From assembly GCA_051747385.1 (NCBI GenBank), contig JBNJGB010000017.1, forward strand, positions 62,001 through 126,000: 64,000 bases of DNA, in the 5' to 3' direction. The translations under genes were made by a program, and so were the position numbers. Positions 7,759-15,549 of this stretch are shown in pieces (position 1 is the stretch's first letter; each line of letters opens with the position of its first letter). The notes beneath the pieces were generated by a model, which saw only the letters and a list, made by a program, of their open reading frames with translations, made no database searches and was not told the origin of the DNA. This DNA is from JBNJGB01 sp051747385 (GTDB taxonomy: Bacteria; Myxococcota_A; UBA9042; PHBI01; JACKFB01).

Positions 7759-8853
7759 ATGGGTCGACAGACCGGGCAGGGCGTCGGCATCCGGGCCGAG
7801 CGCGTCCGCGACTATCTCCGCGCGCACGGCTACGCCGACGCGGAGGTGACGGACATCCGCCCCCTCGGCGAGCACGGCGAAGGGGGAAAGGAGTACGGCT
7901 ACGGCAAGCCACTGCGCATCACCTTCCAGGCGGGCGGGGAGGAGCACCGGGTGGTGCTCCGGACCATGAGCCCCGATCCCTTCGGGCACGATCGGCGGGC
8001 GGATCGCGTGGCGGAGATGGTCCTGTCGCGGGACACGTTCGGCGACATCCCGCGGCACATCCGTCCCCTGGACGTGGGGACGCTCGATGACCAGGGGCGC
8101 CTGGTGCCCATGGCGGACGGCGAGCCCTGGCTCCTCACGAACTACGTGGACGGGCGCCTGTACGCCGGGGACCTCGCCGACCTCGCCGGTCGGGACCACG
8201 CGGGCGAGCAGGATCTGGCGCGTGCTCGCTCGCTGGCGGCCTACCTCGCCGATCTCCACGCCGAGCGGGCCGATCCGGACGCCTGGCGCCGCTCCCTGCG
8301 GGACACGGTGGGCTCCGGCGAAGGGATCTTCGGCCTCTGCGACAGCTATCCCGACGACCAGCCCGTCGCCACCCCGGAGCGGATCCAGGCCATCGAGGCC
8401 GGCGCCGTGCGGTGGCGGTGGGAGCTCAAGGGCAGGGCCCGGCGCGCACGGCGGGTGCACGGAGACTTCCACCCCTTCAACCTCCTCTTCCGCGAGGGCG
8501 TGGACTTCACGGTGCTCGACTGCAGCCGCGGCGGCGCGGGCGAGCCGGCCGACGACGTCACCTGCCTGTCCGTGAACTACCTGTTCTTCGGGCTGCAGGC
8601 GGACGGCCGGTTCGAGGGGGCCCACAGGGAGCTGTGGGACGCCTTCTGGAGCACGTACCTCGAGACCAGCCACGACCCGGAGATCCTGGAGGTGGTCGCC
8701 CCCTGGTTCACCTGGCGGACGCTCGTGCTGGCCAGCCCGGTCTGGTACCCGGACGTGTCGGACGGGGTGCGGGACGCCCTGCTCGGGTTCGCGGAGCGGC
8801 TCCTGGAGGGGCTGCCCTTCCAGCCCGGCCGGATCGAGGAGCCGTCGAGGTGA
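7759..8853 (+). CDS. APH-family phosphotransferase
   Basis: This 364-aa protein has the aminoglycoside/choline kinase fold. The Brenner catalytic motif is VHGDFHPFN near residue 232, with the metal-binding Asp in FTVLDCSRGGAGEPADD near 254. The N-lobe carries the glycine-poor loop GEGGKEYG-like segment around residues 35-45. The substrate is unknown; such chromosomal kinases often act on small metabolites rather than antibiotics. The ATG is preceded by GGAGGAGCACGCAC. The stop overlaps the GTG of a CysC-like kinase by four bases, and that gene in turn overlaps a baeRF gene. The three are thus translationally coupled, which suggests one pathway. Elsewhere, APH and P-loop kinase domains of these types occur fused in one polypeptide. 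Confidence 0.85.
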   Translation: MGRQTGQGVGIRAERVRDYLRAHGYADAEVTDIRPLGEHGEGGKEYGYGKPLRITFQAGGEEHRVVLRTMSPDPFGHDRRADRVAEMVLSRDTFGDIPRHIRPLDVGTLDDQGRLVPMADGEPWLLTNYVDGRLYAGDLADLAGRDHAGEQDLARARSLAAYLADLHAERADPDAWRRSLRDTVGSGEGIFGLCDSYPDDQPVATPERIQAIEAGAVRWRWELKGRARRARRVHGDFHPFNLLFREGVDFTVLDCSRGGAGEPADDVTCLSVNYLFFGLQADGRFEGAHRELWDAFWSTYLETSHDPEILEVVAPWFTWRTLVLASPVWYPDVSDGVRDALLGFAERLLEGLPFQPGRIEEPSR

Positions 8854-9452
8854 GCGGCGCGAGGGCCGGTGGGGTGGTCTGGCTCACCGGGGTCCCGGCC
8901 TCCGGGAAGACCACGGTGGCCCGACACGTGCGGGACGCCCTGCGGGAGCGCGACGTGGCCGTCGTCTGGCTGGACAGCGACGACATGCGGCGCGCGATCA
9001 CACCCGCCCCCACCTACACCCGCGAGGAGCGCGATCACTTCTACGCGATCCTGGGCCACGTGGCGCGGCTCGCTGCGGACGGCGGCGCCGTGGCCCTGGT
9101 CAGCGCGACCGCGCCGCGGCGGGCGCACCGGGACGCGGTCCGGGAGGCGGTGCCCCACTTCGTGGAGGTGTGGGTGCGCTGCGACCCCGACACGGCGCGG
9201 GAGCGCGACCCCAAGGGGCTGTACGCCCTCGCCGACCGGGGCGAGATCACGACCCTTCCGGGCGCTGGCGCCACGTACGAGGAGCCCCGGGCGCCGGAGC
9301 TGATCCTGGACGCCGCGTCCGAGCCGCCCACTCCCCTCGCCGCCCGCGTGATGGAGCGCGTCGCGCGGGCGATCCCGTCCGCGGGGCCGGCATCCCGGCG
9401 GGAGGCGCCGGCGCGGCGATCCCCACCCATCGACGACGGAGGTGCGACGTGA
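8850..9452 (+). CDS. adenylylsulfate kinase (CysC)-like P-loop kinase
   Basis: This 200-aa protein has the Walker A motif GVPASGKTT at residues 12-20. It then has a CysC-like order: VVWLDSDDMRRAITP (an Asp-rich segment like LDGDNxR in APS kinase), YTREERDHFYAILGHVARL, VALVSATAPRRAHRDAVR, and the lid EVWVRCDPDTARERDPKGLYALADRGE. True APS kinases read VxCxLxxCExRDPKGLYkkAR, so the match is close. The substrate could be adenylylsulfate or another nucleotide or sugar. No sulfate-assimilation partner is nearby. The GTG start overlaps the preceding stop (GTGA) and is preceded by GAGGAG. Confidence 0.8.
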   Translation: MSGARAGGVVWLTGVPASGKTTVARHVRDALRERDVAVVWLDSDDMRRAITPAPTYTREERDHFYAILGHVARLAADGGAVALVSATAPRRAHRDAVREAVPHFVEVWVRCDPDTARERDPKGLYALADRGEITTLPGAGATYEEPRAPELILDAASEPPTPLAARVMERVARAIPSAGPASRREAPARRSPPIDDGGAT

Positions 9453-10600
9453 TCACGAGGCAGGACATCGACGCATTCCGACAGAAGGTGCACGCCATGG
9501 AGACGCCCGTCGTCTCCCTGTACCTGGAGACGGAGCCGGGCCCCCTCGCGCACGCGCCGAACGCCGTGGCCACCCACGCGGCCCACAGCATGAAGGAGGC
9601 GGACGTCCCGAAGGAGCTCATCGAGCGGATCCGGAACTGGCTGAGGAAGACGCCGGTGCAGGCCAAGAGCCTGGCGGTCTTCGCCACGGAGGACACCATG
9701 GAGGTCCTGCCGCTCCAGGTGTCGCTGCCGGTGTTCGACGGGACGACGGGCACGACCCTGGCGCACTGGGGCGAGCCGCACACAGCCCCCCTGTGGCTGG
9801 CCCTCGACGAGTGGGAGCGCTACGGCGTCGTCGTGCTCGACCGGGATCGCTGGCGCCTCTTCGAGCTGTACCTGGGCGAGATCCAGGAGGTGGAGGACGC
9901 CATCCGGCCCCTGTCCCCGGGGGAGATGGACTGGTACTGGGACGCCCGGGAGGCGCACCCGGCATACACGGCGAGCCGCGCGAGCTCCATGAAGGACGAC
10001 TTCGCCAGGCACCAGGCCGATCGCATGCACCGCTTCTTCAAGGAGATGGGCCACGCGCTCGACCGCGCCGTGGCGGAGCGCGGCCTCCACCGCCTCATCC
10101 TCTGCGGCCCTCACGACAGCACGAACCACTTCCAGCAGGTCCTGCCGCGCCCGAGCCGCGACCGGGTGGTCGCGCGCCTGCCCGGCCTGGCCAACCCGGA
10201 CGAGCCCACCGCTCGGCACGTGCTGGACCACGTGGCCGACACCGTCGAGGAGGTGGAGCGACGGCGCGAGGCGCAGCTCCTCGGCACGATCCGCGAGGAG
10301 GGGCTCTGGGGGTTCGAGCCGTGCCTCCAGGCCCTGCAGGAGGGCCGGTTGTACGTGGTCGCGATCCCGTGGGAGCAGCAGCGCACGGTCTACCAGGCCC
10401 GCCCCTCCCGCTGGGTCGCCCCGAGCCCGGAGGCCGCGGCCGCCTTCGCCCCCGGGGACACGGTGGAGGAGGCGACCCTCCGGGCCGTCCTGCCGGAGCT
10501 GGCGGCCCGTTACGGCGCGGCGCTGGAGTTCGTCCGCGGGGACAACGAGCACCGGCTCGTGTCCGAGTTCGACGGCATGGCCGGCCTGACGCGCTGGTAG
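9449..10600 (+). CDS. baeRF-family (archaeo-eukaryotic release factor-like) protein
   Basis: This 383-aa protein resembles the bacterial eRF1/Pelota-related (baeRF) group. It begins VVSLYLETEPG, has a middle domain PLWLALDEWERYGVVVLDRDRWRLFELYLGEI, a helical region KDDFARHQADRMHRFFKEMGHALDRA, then LHRLILCGPHDSTNHFQQVLP and LARLPGLAN-type strands. The C-terminal third (GRLYVVAIPWEQQ) is typical of the eRF1 domain 3 region. These proteins are thought to act on stalled ribosomes. No GGQ motif was seen. The GTG start overlaps the CysC-like stop by four bases, with GGAGGTGCGAC ahead. Confidence 0.7.
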   Translation: MITRQDIDAFRQKVHAMETPVVSLYLETEPGPLAHAPNAVATHAAHSMKEADVPKELIERIRNWLRKTPVQAKSLAVFATEDTMEVLPLQVSLPVFDGTTGTTLAHWGEPHTAPLWLALDEWERYGVVVLDRDRWRLFELYLGEIQEVEDAIRPLSPGEMDWYWDAREAHPAYTASRASSMKDDFARHQADRMHRFFKEMGHALDRAVAERGLHRLILCGPHDSTNHFQQVLPRPSRDRVVARLPGLANPDEPTARHVLDHVADTVEEVERRREAQLLGTIREEGLWGFEPCLQALQEGRLYVVAIPWEQQRTVYQARPSRWVAPSPEAAAAFAPGDTVEEATLRAVLPELAARYGAALEFVRGDNEHRLVSEFDGMAGLTRW

Positions 10601-10663
10601 CCTCCTCCTCCGAGCCGCGCGACCGATGTACACTCGCAGGTCCAGACCCCACAGGAGGTCGCG

Positions 10664-11254
10664 ATGGTCCACGCCACGCTTCGTCCCACCGTCGTGCTCG
10701 GCGCGTCCGTGCTGCTGTGCGCCGCGGCGATCGCGGGCTGCGGGAAGGCGTCCGCGGAGAAGGGGGACGCCGTCATGTCCCTGACCCTCATCTCCCCGGC
10801 CTTCGAGCCCGAGGGCGAGATCCCGCAGAAGTACACCTGCGAGGGCGAAGACGTGTCGCCGCCGCTGGAGATCGCCGGCGTGCCGGCGGAGGCCCGAAGC
10901 CTGGCCCTCGTCATGGACGACCCGGACGTCCCCGATCCCGACGACCCCCAGCGGACCTGGGTGCACTGGGTGCTCTACGACCTCCCACCGGACACGACGT
11001 CGCTGCCGGAGGGCCTCGACGAGCTCCCCGAGGGCGCCATGGAGGGCCTGAACGACTGGAAGCGCACCGGCTACGGCGGCCCCTGCCCGCCCATCGGGAG
11101 GCATCGCTACTTCCACAAGCTCTACGCCCTGGACACGGAGCTGGGCGACCTCGGCAAGCCCACCAAGGCAGAGCTCCTCGAGGCCATGGAGGGCCACGTG
11201 CTGGCCCGGACCGAGCTCGTCGGCACCTACATCAAGAAGGAGTCGGGGGAGTAG
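10664..11254 (+). CDS. YbhB/YbcL (PEBP/RKIP-like) lipoprotein
   Basis: The 196-aa protein has a lipoprotein signal (LLCAAAIAGCG, Cys near residue 26) followed by a phosphatidylethanolamine-binding fold. Diagnostic segments are the metal/ligand pocket MDDPDVPDPDDPQRTWVHW near residues 85-100 and GGPCPPIGRHRYFHKLYALD near 140-158. The bacterial family's ligand is not firmly known. The mature domain is intact and of standard size. It starts 63 bp after the baeRF gene with GGAGGTCGCG ahead, so it may be a separate unit. It is followed by a repeat-containing gap. Confidence 0.88.
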   Translation: MVHATLRPTVVLGASVLLCAAAIAGCGKASAEKGDAVMSLTLISPAFEPEGEIPQKYTCEGEDVSPPLEIAGVPAEARSLALVMDDPDVPDPDDPQRTWVHWVLYDLPPDTTSLPEGLDELPEGAMEGLNDWKRTGYGGPCPPIGRHRYFHKLYALDTELGDLGKPTKAELLEAMEGHVLARTELVGTYIKKESGE

Positions 11255-11270
11255 GCGCACCTCCCCAGCT

Positions 11271-11398
11271 CCGAAGGGCTCGCGCCAAGGCGCAAAGCCG
11301 CAAAGCCGCGGAGAACACGGGGAAGATGGACCGCGGGCGCCGGTCGCGTTCCCTGGGACGGCGGGTTTCCAGCCCGCCAGACGTGGAGTGGCTCTGCG
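11271..11398 (+). repeat. GCGCCAAGGCGCAAAGCC dispersed repeat, copy 1
   Basis: This copy carries CTCGCGCCAAGGCGC followed by AAAGCCGCAAAGCC, GGAGAACACGGG and then GGGCGCCGGTCGCGTTCC. The same blocks recur at 20202-20380 in the same order and orientation, with about 90 extra bases in the middle there. The distal block recurs inverted at 59671-59720. It lies between the PEBP gene end and the RtcB gene end (convergent genes). Confidence 0.6.
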
Positions 11399-11507
11399 CC
11401 GACCACGACCACGACCACGTCCACGTCTCGCCGGCGCTCGGCGACTTGTGAACAATTGACAGGCGTCCCCGCCCGCCAAGCGGACATCGCGGTGGGAGGA
11501 GCGGGGA

Positions 11508-12938
11508 TCAGCCCTTCACGCAGATCATCGGCTCGAGCCGGGCGACCTTCCTGGCCAGGCCGGCCTCGTGGGCCGTGTTCACGACGTTGTCCACGTCGCG
11601 ATAGGCGCCGGGGGCCTCCTCGGCGATGCCCCGCCAGCTCGTGCCCTTGACGATGACGCCGCGCCGGGCCAGCTCGCGGATGACCTCCCGGCCGTGCCAG
11701 CGCTTCTTGGCGGCGTGGCGGCTCATGCGCCGGCCGGCGCCGTGGCACGCGCTGCCGAACGCCAGACCCATGCCGTCGGTGGTGCCGGCGAGGATCCACG
11801 AGCCCGCGCCCATGCTGCCGCCGACCAGGACCGGCTGCCCGGTGCTGCGCAGGGGCTCGGGGAGCTCGGGGTGGCCGGGGCCGAAGGCCCGCGTGGCGCC
11901 CTTCCGGTGGACGACCAGCCGCTTGGGCACGCCGTCGACGAGGTGCACCTCCTCCCTGCAGGTGTTGTGCGACAGGTCGTACAGGACGGGGAGCTCGGCC
12001 CCGGGGAGCACCCGGGCGAACGCCTGGCGGGTCAGATGCGTGATGATCTGCCGGTTGGCCACGGCGCAGTTGGCGGCCGCCCGCATGGCGCCCAGGTAGC
12101 GACGCCCCAGGGCGGAGTCGATGGGGGCACAGGCCAGCTCCCGATCCCGAAGCGCCAGGCCGTGGGCCTTCGCCGCCAGGAGCATCTCCCGCAGATAGTC
12201 GGTCCCGATCTGGTGGCCGAGCCCACGGGAGCCCACGTGGATGCACACGACGACGTCGCCCTCGCTCAGGCCCCAGCGCTCCGCCACGTCGGGGGCGTGG
12301 ATCTCGGTGACGTGCTGGACCTCGAGGTAGTGGTTCCCGGCGCCGAGGCTCCCCATCTGGTCCTGCTGGTGGCGCATCGCCTCCCGGGAGACGAACTCGG
12401 GGGCGGCGCCCTCGCAGCAGCCGCGCTCCTCGATGCGCTCCAGGTCCTCGCGCTCGCCCCACCCCTGCTCGACGGCCCACCGGGCCCCGCCGTGGAGCAT
12501 GTCGTCCATGCCCCGACCGTCCAGGCGGGCCACGCCCGACGCGCCGACCCCGGCCGGGACGCGGCGGAACAGGGCCTCGGCCAGCCGGGCCTGCGAGCCG
12601 TTGACCTGGTCCACGTGCAGGTTCGTGTGCAGGCATCGCACGCCGCAGGCGATGTCGAAGCCGACGCCGCCCGCCGAGACCACGCCGCCCCTGTCCGGGT
12701 CGAAGACGGCGATGCTGCCGATGGGGAAGCCGTAGCCCCAGTGGCCGTCCGGCATGACGTGCACGCCGCCGACGATCCCCGGCAGGGCGGCCACGTTCAT
12801 CACCTGGCTGCGCACCCGCTCGTTCATGGAGCGGAGAAGCTCCGAGTCCACGTACAGCCACGTCGGCACGCGCATCTCGCCCTCGGGCTCGATGCGCCAG
12901 ACGACCGGCGACTGCTGGATCAGACCCGCGCTGTCCAT
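11508..12938 (-). CDS. rtcB: RtcB-family RNA ligase (GTP and metal dependent)
   Basis: This 476-aa protein joins RNA 2',3'-cyclic-phosphate or 3'-phosphate ends to 5'-OH ends. Family motifs in order: MPDGHWGYGFPIGSIA near residue 65, GVGFDIACGVRC (metal Cys) near 95, SLGAGNHYLEVQ, IHVGSRGLGHQIG, VYDLSHNTCRE-like segment, VHRKGATRAFGP, GSMGAGSWIL, GSACHGAGRRMSR with the guanylated His near residue 400, and the terminal ARLEPMICVKG. All appear intact. The ATG at 12938 is preceded by GGAGGACTCC. No archease or RtcA gene is adjacent, so its use in tRNA or rRNA repair cannot be told from context. Confidence 0.95.
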   Translation of the reverse strand: MDSAGLIQQSPVVWRIEPEGEMRVPTWLYVDSELLRSMNERVRSQVMNVAALPGIVGGVHVMPDGHWGYGFPIGSIAVFDPDRGGVVSAGGVGFDIACGVRCLHTNLHVDQVNGSQARLAEALFRRVPAGVGASGVARLDGRGMDDMLHGGARWAVEQGWGEREDLERIEERGCCEGAAPEFVSREAMRHQQDQMGSLGAGNHYLEVQHVTEIHAPDVAERWGLSEGDVVVCIHVGSRGLGHQIGTDYLREMLLAAKAHGLALRDRELACAPIDSALGRRYLGAMRAAANCAVANRQIITHLTRQAFARVLPGAELPVLYDLSHNTCREEVHLVDGVPKRLVVHRKGATRAFGPGHPELPEPLRSTGQPVLVGGSMGAGSWILAGTTDGMGLAFGSACHGAGRRMSRHAAKKRWHGREVIRELARRGVIVKGTSWRGIAEEAPGAYRDVDNVVNTAHEAGLARKVARLEPMICVKG

Positions 12939-13299
12939 GGAGTCCTCCTCCGCGCGGGTCGGCCCCCCCACACACGGACGCGGCGCACGGCGCCGGGAGG
13001 TCGTCGCGTGGAGCAGGCTGCCACCGGGTTCGTCCCTCCTCCCACGAGCGGACGGACGGGTCCACGGCACAGCGCCGCGACCACGCCTCCCCCGCAGGGC
13101 CTGACGAGTTCGGCCACCCTGACAAGCAGAACCCGTGCCAGCCGCTCCACGCCGCACCACACGAGGGCGTCCCGCCGGGGGCTGAGGCATTTCCCCCATG
13201 ACCGCCGCGTGGTACGTGCCCATTGCCCCACCGGCGTGGAGACCTGCTGCGAAACCGGGGCATCCTGTGGCAAACTGCTTGCAAGGAGAAAGCAGCACC
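12939..13299. other. 361-bp divergent gap between RtcB and PAP2 genes
   Basis: No gene is supported here. The gap should carry the rtcB promoter on the minus strand and the promoter for the PAP2-family gene on the plus strand. The only clear signal is a sigma-54-like box at 13268-13283, close to the PAP2 start. A GC-rich stretch around 12960-13080 has small inverted repeats but no single convincing hairpin. Confidence 0.4.
13268..13283 (+). promoter_or_regulatory. sigma-54-like box just upstream of the PAP2 gene
   Basis: TGGCAAACTGCTTGCA keeps the GG and GC elements 10 bases apart and has a perfect TTGCA. Only one base of TGGCAC is off. The predicted start near 13294 lies downstream of the AAGGAGA ribosome site (13284-13290), which is hard to reconcile with the chosen GTG at 13300. 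Either translation is leaderless-like or the box is coincidental. Confidence 0.35.
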
Positions 13300-14253
13300 G
13301 TGATCCCGCAGCATGCCCAGCGCGACCGGGACCTCCTCCTGGGCCCCACCGTCGCGACACGGCAGGCCGTCGAGGCCCGCTCGACCCTGTCCGAGATCGT
13401 CGTCGCCGCGTTCCACGTGGCGGTGATCGCGCTGCTGCTCCCCTGGGCCGACACGACGGCTGGCGTACCAACGGCCATCACCCAGTCCCTGGCCATGGTG
13501 GCGGGAGGCGTGATCGTCTTCGTGACCGCCCCTCGCCGGCCGCGGATCGCGTCGTGGCTGCGCATGGCCCTGGTGACGGCCGCCTGCTTCGTGGGCTACG
13601 AGCAGGCCAACGTCCTGGTGTCCATCTATCACGACGGTCCGGACCTGGAACCCTGGGCCCTGGCCGCCGATCGCGTGCTGTTCGGCGGTCAGCCGAGCGT
13701 CTGGATGGCGCCCCTGACGCACCCGGTGCTCACCGAGGTGCTCCAGATGGCCTACGTGACCTACTACGTGGCGCCCCTGATCCTCGTGGCTTGGCTGCTG
13801 GGGACGAGGCGGGGGCGCGCCGCCGGGGTCGTGATGCTCGGGGTGGTGCTGGCCACCCACCTGAACTTCGTGTCCTACGTGCTCGTGCCCCTGCGGAGCC
13901 CGTTCCTCCTGGTCGACGACCCGGCCTACGCCGCCGCGCTGTCCTATCCCAACGAGCTTCAGGGCCTGTGGCTCTTCGAGAGCATCCGCCAGGGCCTCCT
14001 GGACGCCACGACCATGCGCCACGACTGCTTCCCCAGCGGCCACACCCTGCTCACGACCGCGACGCTGCTGCTCGCCTGGCGCGTCGATCGCCGCGCCTTC
14101 GCGGTGCTCCTCCCCCTGACGGTGGCCATCGTCGTGTCGACCATCTACCTCCGCTATCACTACGCGATCGACGTGGTCGTGGCGCTCGTCCTGGCGCCGA
14201 TAGTGGCGCGCGGCGCGGTGGTCCTCCACCGTCGCTGGACGACCCAGGCCTAG
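13300..14253 (+). CDS. PAP2-family membrane phosphatase/transferase
   Basis: The 317-aa protein has about six membrane segments, and its C-terminal half carries the PAP2 active site: HDCFPSGHTLLTT near residues 240-252 and YLRYHYAIDVVVALV near 285-298. The SGHT and RxHYxxD pattern is that of the Aur1/inositol-phosphorylceramide-synthase-like branch (PAP2_3). Substrates could be lipid phosphates or phosphoinositol-type lipids. The GTG at 13300 follows AAGGAGA by about 10 bases; the frame is open further upstream, but that part has no good start signal. Next genes are unrelated, so it looks monocistronic. Confidence 0.85.
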   Translation: MIPQHAQRDRDLLLGPTVATRQAVEARSTLSEIVVAAFHVAVIALLLPWADTTAGVPTAITQSLAMVAGGVIVFVTAPRRPRIASWLRMALVTAACFVGYEQANVLVSIYHDGPDLEPWALAADRVLFGGQPSVWMAPLTHPVLTEVLQMAYVTYYVAPLILVAWLLGTRRGRAAGVVMLGVVLATHLNFVSYVLVPLRSPFLLVDDPAYAAALSYPNELQGLWLFESIRQGLLDATTMRHDCFPSGHTLLTTATLLLAWRVDRRAFAVLLPLTVAIVVSTIYLRYHYAIDVVVALVLAPIVARGAVVLHRRWTTQA

Positions 14254-14479
14254 CCCGGCCTTCTCACCATCCGCCGGCTGCAGCTTGGGATCCGCCCGCG
14301 TCTCCGGCGCGTGCTCCCTCCGGCCACTTCGACGTACTGTGAGTACGACTTCAGTGGCCGCCAGTCCGCGCCACGCCGGATCCACGGACGCCTCCCGGCG
14401 CTTCGCTCGACGTCTCGTGAGAATTCCGGGCTAACAACGTCCTTGCGCGGACGCGCGCGGCGGAACACCATCGGGCCCC

Positions 14480-15541
14480 ATGACGACCCCCGCCCGGAAA
14501 ACGGCGCTCCCCCGCGCTCCTCGCTCCGTGCTCGCGTGGCTCGGCGTCATCTACCTGATGATCCTGGCCATGGTGATCATCGGCGGCATCACCCGCCTGA
14601 CCGGCTCCGGCCTGTCCATGGTCGACTGGCGCCCGCTCATGGGCTGGATCCCCCCCATGAGCGAGGCCGAGTGGCTGGACGTCTTCGCCCGCTACCGGGC
14701 CTCCCCCGAGGGGCAGAAGGTCAACGCCTGGATGGAGCTGGCGGACTTCAAGGAGATCTTCTTCTGGGAGTACGTCCACCGGACGCTGGGCCGCGCCATC
14801 GGCGCGGTGTTCCTGCTGCCGTGGCTCTGGTTCCTGATCCGGCGGCGCATGGACCGGCGCCTGACCGTGACCACCGCCGTGGCCTTCCTGCTCGGGGGCG
14901 CCCAGGGCCTCCTCGGCTGGTTCATGGTGAAGAGCGGGCTGGTGGACATCCCCGAGGTGAGCCACTACCGCCTGGCGTCCCACCTCGGCATGGCGTTCCT
15001 GGTGGCCTCCTGGGTGGCGTGGATCGTCTTCAGCCGCACGGGCCGCCCGACACCGGCCGACGCCGCCGCCCCGGGACCGCGACGGGCGGGCTGGGCGCTG
15101 CTGGCCCTCCTCGTGGTGCAGATCGTGTGGGGCGCCTTCATGGCCGGGCGCGACGCCGGCCTCGTGGCCCCCACCTTCCCCGGCATGAACGGAAGCTGGA
15201 TCCCGCCGGAGCTTCTCGGCGTCTCCTGGGACTGGCACCTGGTCGCGGAGGATCGCACCGGGGTCCACTTCGTCCACCGGACCCTGGGCTGGCTCTTCCT
15301 GGTCGCCGGGACCGCCTGGGGCGTCCACGCCCTCCGCCGCGCCCGCACCCGCCGCCAGCAGGCGGCCGCGCACCTGGTCGGCGGGCTGACCCTGCTCCAG
15401 TTCGGGCTGGGCGCCGTCACGGTCGTCTCCGTGGTCGCCATCCCTCCGGCGGTGGCCCACCAGGGGGTCGCCCTTCTGCTCCTCACGGCCGTCCTCTTCG
15501 GGATCCACGCCTTCCGCGCCGGGCCCTTGGCGTCACGGTGA
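14480..15541 (+). CDS. ctaA: heme A synthase, COX15/CtaA family
   Basis: This 353-aa polytopic membrane protein converts heme O to heme A for aa3-type cytochrome oxidase. The four heme-ligand histidine segments are visible: EYVHRTLGRAIGAVF near residue 97, SHYRLASHLGMAF near 165, HFVHRTLGWLF near 270 and VAHQGVALLLL near 333. The N-terminal GGITRLTGSGLSMVDWRP motif and the long EGQKVN...EFKEIFF-type loop place it in the COX15 (type 2) branch usual in Proteobacteria. No ctaB or oxidase genes are adjacent. Its end overlaps a short direct duplication (GCGTCACGGTGAGG twice) that also supplies the stop of the convergent gene. Confidence 0.95.
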   Translation: MTTPARKTALPRAPRSVLAWLGVIYLMILAMVIIGGITRLTGSGLSMVDWRPLMGWIPPMSEAEWLDVFARYRASPEGQKVNAWMELADFKEIFFWEYVHRTLGRAIGAVFLLPWLWFLIRRRMDRRLTVTTAVAFLLGGAQGLLGWFMVKSGLVDIPEVSHYRLASHLGMAFLVASWVAWIVFSRTGRPTPADAAAPGPRRAGWALLALLVVQIVWGAFMAGRDAGLVAPTFPGMNGSWIPPELLGVSWDWHLVAEDRTGVHFVHRTLGWLFLVAGTAWGVHALRRARTRRQQAAAHLVGGLTLLQFGLGAVTVVSVVAIPPAVAHQGVALLLLTAVLFGIHAFRAGPLASR

Positions 15542-15549
15542 GGTTCGCG

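Noticed and set aside
13268..13283. Firm assignment of a sigma-54 promoter to the PAP2 gene
   Set aside because: The predicted start falls beyond the AAGGAGA ribosome site of the only plausible start codon, so it was kept only at low confidence.
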